Source: Halolamina sediminis
Lineage (GTDB): Archaea > Halobacteriota > Halobacteria > Halobacteriales > Haloferacaceae
Direction: 5' to 3'
Assembly (NCBI RefSeq): GCF_001282785.1
Contig: NZ_CVUA01000001.1
Span: 2,728,001 to 2,792,000, forward strand
DNA length: 64,000 nucleotides
The stretch's first letter is position 1. The number at the start of each line of letters is the position of its first letter. The position numbers and the translations under genes are program-made. This document shows, in pieces, positions 8,603 to 18,072 of the stretch. The notes beneath the pieces are model-generated. The model did no database searches, was not told the DNA's origin, and saw only the letters and a program-made list of their open reading frames with translations.

Positions 8603-9438
8603 TCAGTCCACCCCCGTGTAGACGCGGGCGACTTCGGGGTCCTCGGTGACCGCCTCCGGCGGCCCCCGCGCGATGACACCGCCTTTCTGCATCACGATCA
8701 TCCGGTCGGAGACGGCGGTGACGACCTCCAAGTCGTGTTCGATCATCACCAGCGTCATCCCCTCCTCCTCGTGGAGGTCGGTCAGAAAGCGGATCATGTC
8801 GTACTTCTCGTCGAACGTGAGGCCGCTCATCGCCTCGTCCAGCAGCAGGACGTCGGGTTCGAGCGCGAGCGAGCGCGCCAGATCCACCCGGCGCTGCACG
8901 CCGAGGGGGAGCGCCGACACGGTCGCGTGGCGGTGCTCCCAGAGCTCGAGGTAGTCGAGTATCTCCTCGACCCGGCGCATGTTCCGGGCCTCGACCTGCC
9001 GACCCCGACCGTAGAACAGCAGCGCCGACAGCAGGTTCGGCCGCTCGTGGACCGCACGGACGGTCATCACGTTCTCGAGAACGTTCTCCTCCTCGAACAG
9101 TTCGAGCCCCTGGAACGTCCGGGCCAGCCCCTGTCGCGCCCGGTAGTGGGACGGGCGGCCGGTCACATCCTCGCCGTTCAGGTAGACGACCCCGCCGGGG
9201 TCCGGCGAGTAGAAGCCGTTGAGGATGTTCAACAGCGTCGTTTTGCCGGCGCCGTTGGGGCCGACGATGGAGACCCACTCGCCGCTGTCGATCCCGATCG
9301 TCACGTCGTCGACGGCGGTGATGGAGCCGAACGTCTTCGTCACGTCGCGACAGCCGATGACGGCTTCCTCGGGGCGGACGTGGGCGCCCTCCCGGAGCGA
9401 GGCCGCACGCTGGTCGGCGGTCGCGTCCTCGGTGCTCA

Positions 9439-9439
<1 letters not shown>
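8603..9439 (-). CDS. livG: ABC transporter ATP-binding protein, LivG family
   Basis: A 278-residue ATPase. Walker A is GPNGAGKTTLLN near residue 58, the signature region is degenerate (LPLGVQRRVDLARS in place of LSGGQ), and Walker B is DVLLLDEAMSGL. The H-loop is in LVMIEHDLEVV. The start at 9439 (MSTEDATADQ) overlaps the livF stop as TGATG; a start three codons earlier is possible but would overlap more. It energises import through LivH/LivM as a LivF-LivG heterodimer. The changed LSGGQ (first Ser replaced by Pro) is seen in some LivG proteins and need not mean inactivity. Confidence 0.93.
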
Positions 9440-10280
<841 letters not shown>

Positions 10281-10281
<1 letters not shown>

Positions 10282-11528
10282 CACAGTCCGATCCACTCGT
10301 CACGCCGGGGGAGCTCGACGGTCGTGTCGAAGCTGAGCGAGCCGTCGGTCACCTCGAACAGCCGCCCGGTCATAGTGGGCCGGCGGTCCCCCTCCTCGAA
10401 CGTGTACGGTTCGGCGAGCCCCTCCATGTCGTCGTCCTCGATGCCGAACATCCCGTTGCGGGCGTTCGGGCCGGTCAGGTCGTCGTCGTTGTCGATGGCG
10501 TTCTGGAGCCCCTTCAGCGCGAGCAGCGCGTGGATGACCCCGCGGACGTAGTTGAGCTGGGCCACCTCGGTGTTGTCCATGCTCCGGTCCTCGCGCTCGA
10601 AGTTGGCCTCGATGATGTCGGCACCGAGCCCGCCGCTGTCGAGCGCTCCCTGGAACGTCTTGAACGCGTTGACGTAGCGGACGCCCTCGAACAGCTCGGG
10701 CGACTCGGAGACGACACGCTCGTCGACGGTGTAGGTGAGCCCACACACCGTCACGTCCGGGTACACGTCTTCCTTGTCCTGTAGGAGCACCCGCATCGGG
10801 GCGGACGTGTTCTGGTGGATGAGGTAGTCGACGTTGCCATCCTTGGCCTGCCGGAGCTGGGTCGTCGCCGAGTTGGCCGTCAGTGGGAGGTTGATGTCGG
10901 AGCCGACCTCGAGGCCGAGCTCCTCGGCGTACTGCTTCCCGCCCTCGACCGGGGACTGGCCGAACGGGGTGTTCGAGAAGATGAACGCGATCTTCGCCTC
11001 GGGGTCGTTGTCGGCGATCCACTTCAGGTGCGCCCGCGCCTGACTCGTGTAGTCGAGGTTGCCGAAGAAGTTGTACGGCGCCTCCTCGGTCACCAAGTTC
11101 GCGGAGTACGACGCCGAGATGTAGACGATCTCGTCCTCGGCGACCGTGCCCGAGAGCGCCTCGGTGTCCGCGGTCCCCCACCCGATGATCATCGGCGGGT
11201 TCTCGCCCGACGTGTACTCCTGGTAGAGCTGCTGGGCCTCCGGTACCTCGTAGGCGTAGTCCTCGTTGGGGTGGTCGATCTCCCGTGAGAGGAGGTCGTT
11301 CTCGTTGATGTACGCGATCGTATCCCGGGAGCCGATCGCGGCCGGCCGCCCGACGTCGGACGTGCCGCCGCTCTCGTCGTAGATCCCCGGTACTGTGACC
11401 GCATTGGAGTTTCCGCCGCCACCGCCACAGCCCGCAAGCGTGAGCGCGACCCCGCTGGCTGCCGCACCTTTCAGAAGCCGTCGCCGTCCCACCGTCGTCT
11501 CGAACGTGTTCTCGTCGTTACGTGGCAT
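10281..11528 (-). CDS. Tat-exported lipoprotein receptor of Liv-type ABC importer
   Basis: A 415-residue extracytoplasmic binding protein (periplasmic-binding fold type I). Residues 15-17 are the twin-arginine region (GRRRLLKG), followed by a hydrophobic run and a lipobox ending in Cys34 (LTLAGC) and a glycine/serine linker. This is the normal haloarchaeal arrangement for a folded, lipid-anchored receptor. The mature part contains the two-lobe pattern with GRPAAIGSRDTIAYINEN and the hinge-like NFFGNLDYTSQARAH. It should capture the ligand and deliver it to LivHMFG encoded directly downstream. The ATG at 11528 was chosen because the signal sequence begins there. The upstream in-frame extension lacks signal features. 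Confidence 0.93.
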
Positions 11529-11655
11529 TATGTAACACGCAACAATGGAAGTATACATCATATTTAATGGTTGGGTTGAGATACGCCGACGTGAACGTGA
11601 ACCGGGGTTCACCGCGGGGAAACAGTAAAACACTCCCCCGCCCATTTCGTGGGAT
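11529..11655. promoter_or_regulatory. Divergent promoter region: ABC receptor operon / uspA
   Basis: A 127-base gap between divergently read genes. An AT-rich stretch at about 11546-11570 (complement contains ATTAAATATGATGTATAC) lies about 20-45 bases upstream of the receptor ATG and is a good TATA/BRE candidate for the leftward operon. The part next to uspA is GC-rich with a short AAACAGTAAAACA run at about 11620-11632 that could serve the rightward gene. No repeat or operator-like palindrome stood out. Confidence 0.5.
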
Positions 11656-12054
11656 ATGTACACGTTCCTCGTAGGAATCGACGCCGACGAATCCCGAGCG
11701 CTCGCACAGGCCGAAACGCTCGCCGAACTCCCGCTGGAGGCGGACGCGGTGCGTGCGGTTCTCGTCCACTCCTTCGAGGAGAAGACGAAGGGGAGCACCG
11801 TCGAACAGGTCAAGGCCGTCCGTCTCGCACGAGACCAGCTGGAGGACGCCGGCATCGAAGTCGAGTTGGAGGGGTACGGCGGCGACGCCGTCAGGGCGAT
11901 CCTCAACGTCGCGAAGGAGCACGACGCCGACCAGATCGTCCTCGCCGGGCGGAAGCGGACGCCGACGGGGAAAGTCCTCTTCGGCAGCGTCACACAGAGC
12001 GTCATCCTCGACACGGAGCGGCCCGTCCTCGTCTGTAGCGCCGACGAGGAGTGA
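11656..12054 (+). CDS. Universal stress protein (UspA family)
   Basis: A 132-residue single UspA domain. It starts with the typical strand YTFLVGIDADESRALAQAETL and ends with the ATP-binding-type motif: DQIVLAGRKRTPTGKVLFGSVTQSVIL, matching the G2xG9G(S/T) pattern. Such proteins bind ATP and accumulate under stress. Their direct targets are usually unknown. It is divergent from the ABC receptor operon and 73 bases before the acyl-CoA dehydrogenase, possibly co-transcribed with the latter. Confidence 0.9.
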   Translation: MYTFLVGIDADESRALAQAETLAELPLEADAVRAVLVHSFEEKTKGSTVEQVKAVRLARDQLEDAGIEVELEGYGGDAVRAILNVAKEHDADQIVLAGRKRTPTGKVLFGSVTQSVILDTERPVLVCSADEE

Positions 12055-12127
12055 GACGGGAGTTGCTGACGGCCGCAAAACCAGTACTAATGTACCGGGG
12101 GTGCCTGTGAGTATGTGAAACACAACC

Positions 12128-13294
12128 ATGGATTTCGACAGTAGCTCCGAGCAGGCGATGATCCGCTCGACCGCGAGCGAGATCGCGTCCCAGTTCGGGC
12201 CGGCACACTGGCGCGAAAAGGAGGAGAACGGCGAGTTCTCGGCGGCGTTCTGGGACGAGCTCGGCGAGGCGGGGTTCCACGGGCTGTTGATCCCGCCGGA
12301 GTACGAGGGGGCCGGGATGGGGATGCAGGAGATGGGGGTGGCGATGGAGACGCTGTGTGCGGAGGGGTGTGGGATGGCCGGCACCTGGTATCTCGTGCTC
12401 ACGGCCGGGATGGCGGCGGTCGGTATCCGCGAGCACGGCACCGAGGCCCAGAAGGAGCGCTACCTGCCCGACATCGCGGCCGGGGACCGCAACTTCTCGA
12501 TCGGGATCACCGAGCCCGAGGCCGGAACGAACACGCTGAACGTCGCGACCCGCGCCGAGAAGGACGGCGACGAGTACGTGCTCGACGGGCAGAAAGCGTG
12601 GATCACGTTCTCGGACCGGGCCGACAACATGATCCTCGTCACGCGGACCACCCCCCGCGAGGAGGTCGATCGCGGCACCGATGGGATCAGCCTCTTCGTC
12701 GTCGACATGGACGATCCGGGGATCGAGACGGTCCCGATCCCGAAACACGGCATCAACTACTCGAAGTCCTGTGAGGTGTTCATCGAGGACGTCAGAGTCC
12801 CCGAGGCGAACCTGCTCGGCGAGGAGGATCGTGGCTGGTGGCCGTTGGTCGACATGCTCAACCCCGAGCGAATCGGGTTCGCCGCCGCCGGCACCGGGAT
12901 CGGGAAGCTCGCGGCCGAGACCGCGATCGAGTACGCCAACGACCGCGAGGTGTTCGGGCAGCCGATCGGCGGCCACCAAGCGGTCTCCTTCCCGATCACG
13001 AAAGCCTACGCCCGGATGGAGGCGGCCGCGCTGATGCGCGACAAGGCAGCGTGGCGCTACGATCAGGGCGAGGACTGTGGCTACGAGTCCAACGTCGCCA
13101 AGGCCACCGCCGTCGAGGCCGGGATCGAGGCCGTCAAACAGTCGATGCAGGCGTTCGGCGGCTGGGGGTACGCCACGGAGTACGACGTCGAGCGCTGGTG
13201 GCGCGAGATCAACCTCACGCGGCTGGCGCCGGTGAGCCAGCAGATGGCGTACAACCACATCGGCCAGGAGCTCGGCTTCCCGAAGTCCTACTGA
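12128..13294 (+). CDS. Acyl-CoA dehydrogenase
   Basis: A 388-residue flavoprotein of the ACAD family. The N-terminal helical domain (FDSSSEQAMIRSTASEIASQ) precedes the FAD/substrate signature FSIGITEPEAGTN and the beta-domain GQKAWITFSDRADNMI. The C-terminal domain contains the FGQPIGGHQA motif and the YATEYDVERWWREI end. It oxidises an acyl-CoA to the trans-2-enoyl-CoA and passes electrons to ETF. Its position next to a CoA-ligase/transporter cluster suggests it takes the first oxidation step on the acid imported and activated there, but no hydratase or thiolase is present in this window. Confidence 0.92.
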   Translation: MDFDSSSEQAMIRSTASEIASQFGPAHWREKEENGEFSAAFWDELGEAGFHGLLIPPEYEGAGMGMQEMGVAMETLCAEGCGMAGTWYLVLTAGMAAVGIREHGTEAQKERYLPDIAAGDRNFSIGITEPEAGTNTLNVATRAEKDGDEYVLDGQKAWITFSDRADNMILVTRTTPREEVDRGTDGISLFVVDMDDPGIETVPIPKHGINYSKSCEVFIEDVRVPEANLLGEEDRGWWPLVDMLNPERIGFAAAGTGIGKLAAETAIEYANDREVFGQPIGGHQAVSFPITKAYARMEAAALMRDKAAWRYDQGEDCGYESNVAKATAVEAGIEAVKQSMQAFGGWGYATEYDVERWWREINLTRLAPVSQQMAYNHIGQELGFPKSY

Positions 13295-13303
13295 GCCGCC
13301 ACG

Positions 13304-13726
13304 TCAGTCGCCGCGGATCGTCGCGGCGATCTCGTCGAGCTCCTCGTCGGTGGGCGACTCGCTCGCCGGGGAGATCGTGTGGAACGAGCCGCCGCCGTCG
13401 CCGTCGAACCGCGGGACGAGGTGGACGTGCGTGTGGGGAATCTCTTGCCCGGCGGCCTCGCCGTCGTTGATGCCGATCGAGACCGCGTCGGCGTCGACGG
13501 CGTCCTCGACGGCCGCGGAGAGCTCGTGGACCGCGTCGAACAGTTCGGCGGCCGCCTCGCCCGGGATGTCGTGCAGCCGCCCGTAGTGCTGCTTGGGGAC
13601 GACGAGCGTGTGCCCGGGCGCGAGCGGGTTCGCGTCGAGGAAGGCGACGGCGTGGTCGGTCTCCTCGACGATCCGGCCGGGGATGTCGCCGGCGACGATG
13701 CGACAGAAGATGCAGTCTTCGGCCAT
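13304..13726 (-). CDS. HIT family nucleotide hydrolase
   Basis: A 140-residue histidine-triad protein starting MAEDCIFCRIVAGDIPGRIV, the conserved opening of HINT-type proteins with CxxC zinc-ligand residues. The catalytic triad is HTHVHLVPR near residue 105. The strand LAPGHTLVVPKQHYGRLHDI is also diagnostic. These enzymes cleave nucleoside phosphoramidates or AMP adducts. The start at 13726 was chosen because family alignment begins there. The gene is convergent with the acyl-CoA dehydrogenase and divergent from the giant channel gene. Confidence 0.93.
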   Translation of the reverse strand: MAEDCIFCRIVAGDIPGRIVEETDHAVAFLDANPLAPGHTLVVPKQHYGRLHDIPGEAAAELFDAVHELSAAVEDAVDADAVSIGINDGEAAGQEIPHTHVHLVPRFDGDGGGSFHTISPASESPTDEELDEIAATIRGD

Positions 13727-13897
13727 GGACGGGCGTTGGACGGCTCGGGCCATGAAACCTCGGGCCAGCCCGACCGCCGGCGGCCCCGCGACACGATCTC
13801 CCTTTCGGTATCCGCCGCCTTCGGGGGTGAGCACACCGGTTCGCGATCCGGGGAAAACCTTATTCGTCACCGATCTATTGGTGCATTGAGAAAACGA
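13727..13897. promoter_or_regulatory. Divergent promoter region: HIT gene / solenoid-channel gene 1
   Basis: The 171-base gap between the HIT gene start and the first solenoid-channel gene. AT-rich sequence at about 13851-13866 (GGGGAAAACCTTATTC) lies about 35-45 bases before the ATG at 13898 and may be its TATA/BRE. A second AT-rich stretch immediately precedes the ATG (TGAGAAAACGA). Confidence 0.4.
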
Positions 13898-16800
13898 ATG
13901 GGAGAGTGTCGATTCACCTTCGATCGAGCGTCGGCGGAACAGGCGCCGGAGTCGCTCGACGGCTGGTCCTGTCCACACGAGACTCATCCGGACGCGGAGC
14001 GGTGTGTGTTCCACCTCACGCCGGGCGAGCGGGGCGAACTCGGCGTCGACGACGAGGCAGTGGTCGATGCGTTTCTGGATCGGGCGCTCGGATCGGGCGA
14101 GGCAGCCAAGCAGTTCGTCGGCGCCCAGTTCGGGGAGATGGACCTGCGGCGGCGGATCGTCGCCGCCGACGACCGGCACCCGATCGACCTCCGGTACGCG
14201 TCAATCGAGGGGACGTTCGATCTCCGGAACGCCGTCGTCAGCCAGCCGATCCGGCTGAACGGCGCCGAGATCGGGACGCTCGCGTGTCGCGACGCGACCG
14301 TCGAGGGCGAGTTCGAGTTCGTCGACGGCCGCTGTACCGGCCCCGTCGAGGGGGTGGAAGTGGTGTTCGAGGGTGACGTGGACTGGCGGGACGCCACCTT
14401 CGAAGGGCCGGTCACCCTCGACGAGGCACGGTTCGAGGGCGACGGCGCGATCGGCGGGGCGCGGTTCCGCGACGACGCGCAGTTCCGCGGGGCGGAGTTC
14501 CACGGGGAGACGAACCACCTCGACGACGACATCTCCTTCGAGGCGGCGGAGTTCGACGGGGCGGCGTCGTTCGCGAACGCCGAGTTCGAGCACGCCGACT
14601 TCGGCGGCGTCACGTTCCGGGCGTCCGCGTCGTTCGCCGAGACCGTGTTCGACGGCAGGGGCGAGTTCGTCGGCGCCCACTTCGAGGCGGCCGTCGAGTT
14701 CGACGACGCCTATCTCGACGGCGGGACGTTCCACGACGCCACCTTCGAGGGGTCCGTGACGTTCGACGCGACCGAGTTCGACCGCGACGGCGTGTTCACC
14801 GACGCGACCGTCGAGGGCGAGGCCTCCTTCGAGGAGGTCCGCTTCCGCGAGGACGCGAACTTCGCGGGGGCGGCGTTCGAGTCGACCGTGACGTTTCTCG
14901 GCACCGAAGTCGAGGGCGGGGACAACGTCGTCGACGACGACGCCAGCTTCGAGGGAGTGACGTTCCGGGAGGCGACGTTCGACGCCGTCCAGTTCCGCTA
15001 TGCGACGTTCGAGGACGCCACCTTCGCGGGGACGGCGAGCTTCGGGGAGACGACGTTCGACGACGACGGCGTGTTCACCGGGGCGACGTTCCGCGAGCCT
15101 GCGACGTTCCTGGAGTGTCGGTTCCGTGACGACGCCGCCTTCGACGACGCCAGCTTCGAGGCGACGGCGACGTTCGACGGCGCCGAGTTCCAGGGCGGCG
15201 CCAACACGAAAGACGAGGACGGCACCTTCGAGAACGCGACGTTCGACGGCGAGGCGTCGTTCCACCGGGCTCGCTTCCGCGCCGCGGCGTTCGCGGGCGT
15301 GACGTTCGGGGACGAGGCCGACTTCGAGTCGGTCGTGTTCGACCGAGCAGCCACGTTCGCGGACTGTACCTTCGAGGGCGAATCGACGTTCGACGACTGT
15401 CGATTCCGCGGTGACGCGACGTTCGCGGACGCGACGTTCGGCGACGAGGCCGACTTCGAGTCGGTCGTGTTCGACCGAACGGCCACGTTCGACGAGTGCA
15501 CGTTCGAGGACGAGCCCCGCTTCGACGAGAGTCGCTTCCGGGGCGACGCGGACTTCGTCGACGCCGTCTTCGAGGCCGAGGCGTGGTTCCAGGGAGTCGA
15601 GTTCCAGGGTCGATCACGGATCCTCGAGGGGGACGTGAGCTTCCGGAACGCGATCTTCCGCGGGGTCATCCACTTCGAGCGGGCCGAGTTCGGCTTCGCC
15701 GTGTTCGACGACGCGGAGTTCCACGATAACTGTTCGTTCGCCGATACGTCGTTCACCGACAACGCGACGTTCGAGACGGTGCAGTTCCGGGGGAACGCCA
15801 CGTTCGAGCGGGCGGTGTTCGTGGCGAGTGCGGAGTTCGAGGGGGCGACCTTCGCGGGCGTCGCGGAGTTCAGCGAGGCGGAGTTCCGGGACAACGCGAG
15901 CTTCGAAAACGCGACGTTCGCCGGCACGACGACGTTCAAAGGGGTGAGCTTCCACGGGAGCGAGACGGTCGTGGAGGACGACTCGTCGTTCGGCGGGGCG
16001 ACGTTCGAAAACGGCGTGACGTTCGCCCGCGCGCGGTTCCGGTTCGCGAACTTCACCGACGCGACGTTCGGGGGCAGAGTCGAGTTCACGGAGGCGATCC
16101 ACGAAGCCGGCGCCAACTTCGACGGCGCCGAAGTGGCGGGCCGCTTCGACGCGACGGAGGCACAGTACGACGGCACCGTGACAGTCGACGGCGCGACGTT
16201 CCACGCGCCGTGTGATTTCACCGACGCGGCGTTCGGCGGCGACACGGCACTCAACGGCTCCATGGTCGCGTTCGAGAACACGACGTTCGACGACGTGGTG
16301 TCGTTCGCGGACGCGAAGTTCGGGCCGGTCGAGTTCGACGACACCGCCTTCGGCGCCGGCGTCACCTTCGCCGGATCGAGGTTCGAAGAGACGTTCGATC
16401 TGACCATCGAACCGGTCGACGCCGAGACGGTCGTCGACATGTCCGGCGTCTCGTTCGCGGACGGGCGGATCGCCCAGCCCGCCGACGGAGCGGTGTTCTA
16501 CGACATGGAACAGGCCGTGCTCCGGGACGTCAAGCTCGAAAGGAACGATGCGGGGACCGACGAGCACGAACTGTTCGATTACTTCCGGTTCTGTCACACC
16601 GAGTTCGAAGACTTCGACTTCTCGAAACACAACGAGGAGCTGGCACGGACCGACTGGACGATCCACGAGTTCAGGTTCGACGGCTCGGGGGGCGAGCCCC
16701 GAGGAGTCACTGACGGCGGGGAGTCGATACGGACGCCGAACCGTAGTATCGGCCCAGTCGAGTCGCCCTCGAAGCTCGAATCGACGTACTTGAAGGCGAA

Positions 16801-17305
16801 AAACAGCGCCGGCGCGTTCGGCCACCGGAAGGCCGCCGCCGAGTTCTTCATCAAGGAGCTCACCTACCGCCGCAAGAAGAACGTCCGGGCGTTCACCCAC
16901 GGCGGGGGGACGGTCCGCGACCGCCTGACTGCCGGCGGGAAGGCGCTCGGCAACTGGGTGCTCTACCAGACGTGTGGCTACGGGGAGCGCCTCTGGCGGG
17001 TCGTCTACGTCTCCAGCGTGCTCGTGTTCCTGTGGGGGGTGTTCTACACCCTGTTTACCCGGGGGACGACCGGCGCGGTCGAAGCCAACGCCCTCGAAGG
17101 GCCGCTGGCGCTGTTCACCCCCGGCGGCGTCATCACCCTCGGAAAGAACGTCTACTTCAGTATCGTGACGTTCACGACGCTCGGCTACGGCGACGTCCAG
17201 CCCGTGGGCACCGTCGCCCGAACGCTCGCCGGCATCGAGTCGTTCGTCGGCGCGTTGCTCGTCGCGCTCGTCGTGTTCGTCCTCGGTCGGCGTGTGGCCC
17301 GCTGA
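13898..17305 (+). CDS. Giant pentapeptide-like beta-solenoid protein fused to a K+-channel-type pore
   Basis: A 1135-residue protein starting MGECRFTFDRASAEQ. Order of parts: (1) residues 4-39, a Cys/His cluster (C4, C25-P-H27, H30, C36, H39) that may bind metal. (2) Residues about 75-870, a pentapeptide-repeat-like solenoid in which Phe recurs at alternating 5 and 6 residues (ATFAGTASFGETTF). Acidic loops begin at residues 200, 337, 430, 568 and 684, and a degenerate one lies further on. (3) A conserved connector (LFDYFRFCHTEFEDFDF, WTIHEF, YLKAK, AAAEFFIKELTYRRKK). (4) A two-helix pore: TM1 about residues 1032-1053, filter TTLGYGD at 1093-1099, TM2 about 1111-1131. The filter is the canonical potassium-channel signature. 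Pentapeptide plus ion-channel combinations are known, but their function is not. The start was set by alignment with the paralogue at 18073. Confidence 0.9.
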   Translation: MGECRFTFDRASAEQAPESLDGWSCPHETHPDAERCVFHLTPGERGELGVDDEAVVDAFLDRALGSGEAAKQFVGAQFGEMDLRRRIVAADDRHPIDLRYASIEGTFDLRNAVVSQPIRLNGAEIGTLACRDATVEGEFEFVDGRCTGPVEGVEVVFEGDVDWRDATFEGPVTLDEARFEGDGAIGGARFRDDAQFRGAEFHGETNHLDDDISFEAAEFDGAASFANAEFEHADFGGVTFRASASFAETVFDGRGEFVGAHFEAAVEFDDAYLDGGTFHDATFEGSVTFDATEFDRDGVFTDATVEGEASFEEVRFREDANFAGAAFESTVTFLGTEVEGGDNVVDDDASFEGVTFREATFDAVQFRYATFEDATFAGTASFGETTFDDDGVFTGATFREPATFLECRFRDDAAFDDASFEATATFDGAEFQGGANTKDEDGTFENATFDGEASFHRARFRAAAFAGVTFGDEADFESVVFDRAATFADCTFEGESTFDDCRFRGDATFADATFGDEADFESVVFDRTATFDECTFEDEPRFDESRFRGDADFVDAVFEAEAWFQGVEFQGRSRILEGDVSFRNAIFRGVIHFERAEFGFAVFDDAEFHDNCSFADTSFTDNATFETVQFRGNATFERAVFVASAEFEGATFAGVAEFSEAEFRDNASFENATFAGTTTFKGVSFHGSETVVEDDSSFGGATFENGVTFARARFRFANFTDATFGGRVEFTEAIHEAGANFDGAEVAGRFDATEAQYDGTVTVDGATFHAPCDFTDAAFGGDTALNGSMVAFENTTFDDVVSFADAKFGPVEFDDTAFGAGVTFAGSRFEETFDLTIEPVDAETVVDMSGVSFADGRIAQPADGAVFYDMEQAVLRDVKLERNDAGTDEHELFDYFRFCHTEFEDFDFSKHNEELARTDWTIHEFRFDGSGGEPRGVTDGGESIRTPNRSIGPVESPSKLESTYLKAKNSAGAFGHRKAAAEFFIKELTYRRKKNVRAFTHGGGTVRDRLTAGGKALGNWVLYQTCGYGERLWRVVYVSSVLVFLWGVFYTLFTRGTTGAVEANALEGPLALFTPGGVITLGKNVYFSIVTFTTLGYGDVQPVGTVARTLAGIESFVGALLVALVVFVLGRRVAR
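14495..15985 (+). repeat. Super-repeat inside solenoid-channel gene 1 (five loop-bearing units)
   Basis: Units open at 14495, 14906, 15185, 15599 and 15947. Spacings are 411, 279, 414 and 348 bp, that is 137, 93, 138 and 116 residues. Each opens with an E-F/V-x-G turn, a polar loop and an acidic triplet (LDDD, VDDD, DEDG, LEGD, VEDD) before the Phe ladder resumes. A sixth, degenerate unit without the acidic triplet follows around 16250 (ALNGSMVAFENTTF). The spacings fit 22n+6 residues within one residue, as in the paralogue. Confidence 0.8.
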
Positions 17306-17308
17306 GAG

Positions 17309-17899
17309 TCACTCCGTCGCCCACTTGAAGAAGCCGAGGCTGAACGCGAGGATGGCGGCGCCGGCGGGGATCACGAGGAATCGCTCGATCTCCGTGATCT
17401 GGTCGGCATTTGCGACCATCTGCTCGAAGAACTTGATCGCGAGGATGACGAGGACGACCTCGATGAGCTTGTTCTTGAGCTCGCCGGTCGACTCGAACTT
17501 GAACCAGTCGGGGCGGATGCTCGACCGCTCGGCCGGGTCAAGCTCGCTGATGAAGAAGTCGTAGATGCCAAAGGAGAAGATGACGAGGATGATGCCGACG
17601 AGGAACGCGTCGAGCGCCTTGATGATCGGGAGCGTCACCTCCTGTGAGCTCCCGAGGTGCTGGCCGATGACCAGCGCCGACATCGCCTTCGCGGTGTGGT
17701 AGGTGCCGTTGGCGAACATCACGGTCGAGCCGATGAACGCGACGATGACGGGGACGAGGAGCGTGTACCTGAGCGCGAAGAACCGCGACTCGAAATGTCG
17801 GTTCAGCCACTGCTCGCTGCTGCCCATCTCGAGTTCCTCCCCGCCGTCGGACGCGTGGGTCCCGTGCTCGCCGGCCTCGACCGTGTCTCCGTTTGCCAT
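17309..17899 (-). CDS. UPF0114 (YqhA-like) membrane protein
   Basis: A 196-residue protein with an acidic N-terminal tail of about 40 residues and then four hydrophobic segments. The segments include ALRYTLLVPVIVAFIGSTVM, ALDAFLVGIILVIFSFGIYD, KNKLIEVVLVILAIKFFEQM and the C-terminal FLVIPAGAAILAFSLGFF. The stretch running from LDAFLVGIILV through FFISELD to STGELKNKLIEV aligns well with E. coli YqhA (MTLVGGLLVMVMFSGYENF, VSQLD, ATSLKNKV), which identifies the family. Its function is unknown. It lies on the opposite strand between two solenoid-channel genes: convergent with the first (3-base gap) and sharing a divergent promoter region with the second. The start at 17899 is preferred over one nine codons upstream. 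Confidence 0.85.
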   Translation of the reverse strand: MANGDTVEAGEHGTHASDGGEELEMGSSEQWLNRHFESRFFALRYTLLVPVIVAFIGSTVMFANGTYHTAKAMSALVIGQHLGSSQEVTLPIIKALDAFLVGIILVIFSFGIYDFFISELDPAERSSIRPDWFKFESTGELKNKLIEVVLVILAIKFFEQMVANADQITEIERFLVIPAGAAILAFSLGFFKWATE

Positions 17900-18072
17900 G
17901 GTGGCTCGGAGTTTTCGATGCACCATCATTATAGTAGTGATTAGTCGATGGCCTGATATATTGTCGAGATCGGGGAGGGCAGTCGCGGCGACGGCCGGTC
18001 CCGAACGGGGCGGGCGACCCATGTCAAATAGCCACGTACTTTTTTGTGTCAAGAGAGGAACGCCATACGCGT
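17900..18072. promoter_or_regulatory. Divergent promoter region: UPF0114 gene / solenoid-channel gene 2
   Basis: A 173-base region between divergent starts. CATTATAGTAGTGATTA at about 17927-17943 lies 28-44 bases before the UPF0114 ATG and contains a TATA-like CTATAATG on the minus strand. ACTTTTTTGTG at about 18036-18046 lies about 27-37 bases before the ATG at 18073. A further AT-rich GATATATTG sits at about 17954-17963. The placing suggests the two genes could be co-regulated from this spacer. Confidence 0.45.

Noticed and set aside
7117-8649. A 510-codon plus-strand frame over the acyl-CoA synthetase gene
   Set aside because: It lies antisense to a clearly conserved enzyme and is a product of high G+C; no motif in the translation.
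8602-8679. A longer acyl-CoA synthetase start at 8679
   Set aside because: It would overlap livG by 77 bases, whereas the GTG at 8601 directly follows the livG stop; the extra residues are Arg/Pro-rich and not family-like.
13379-13897. An upstream extension of solenoid-channel gene 1
   Set aside because: It would run antisense through the HIT gene; the paralogue and the promoter-like AT stretch both support the ATG at 13898.
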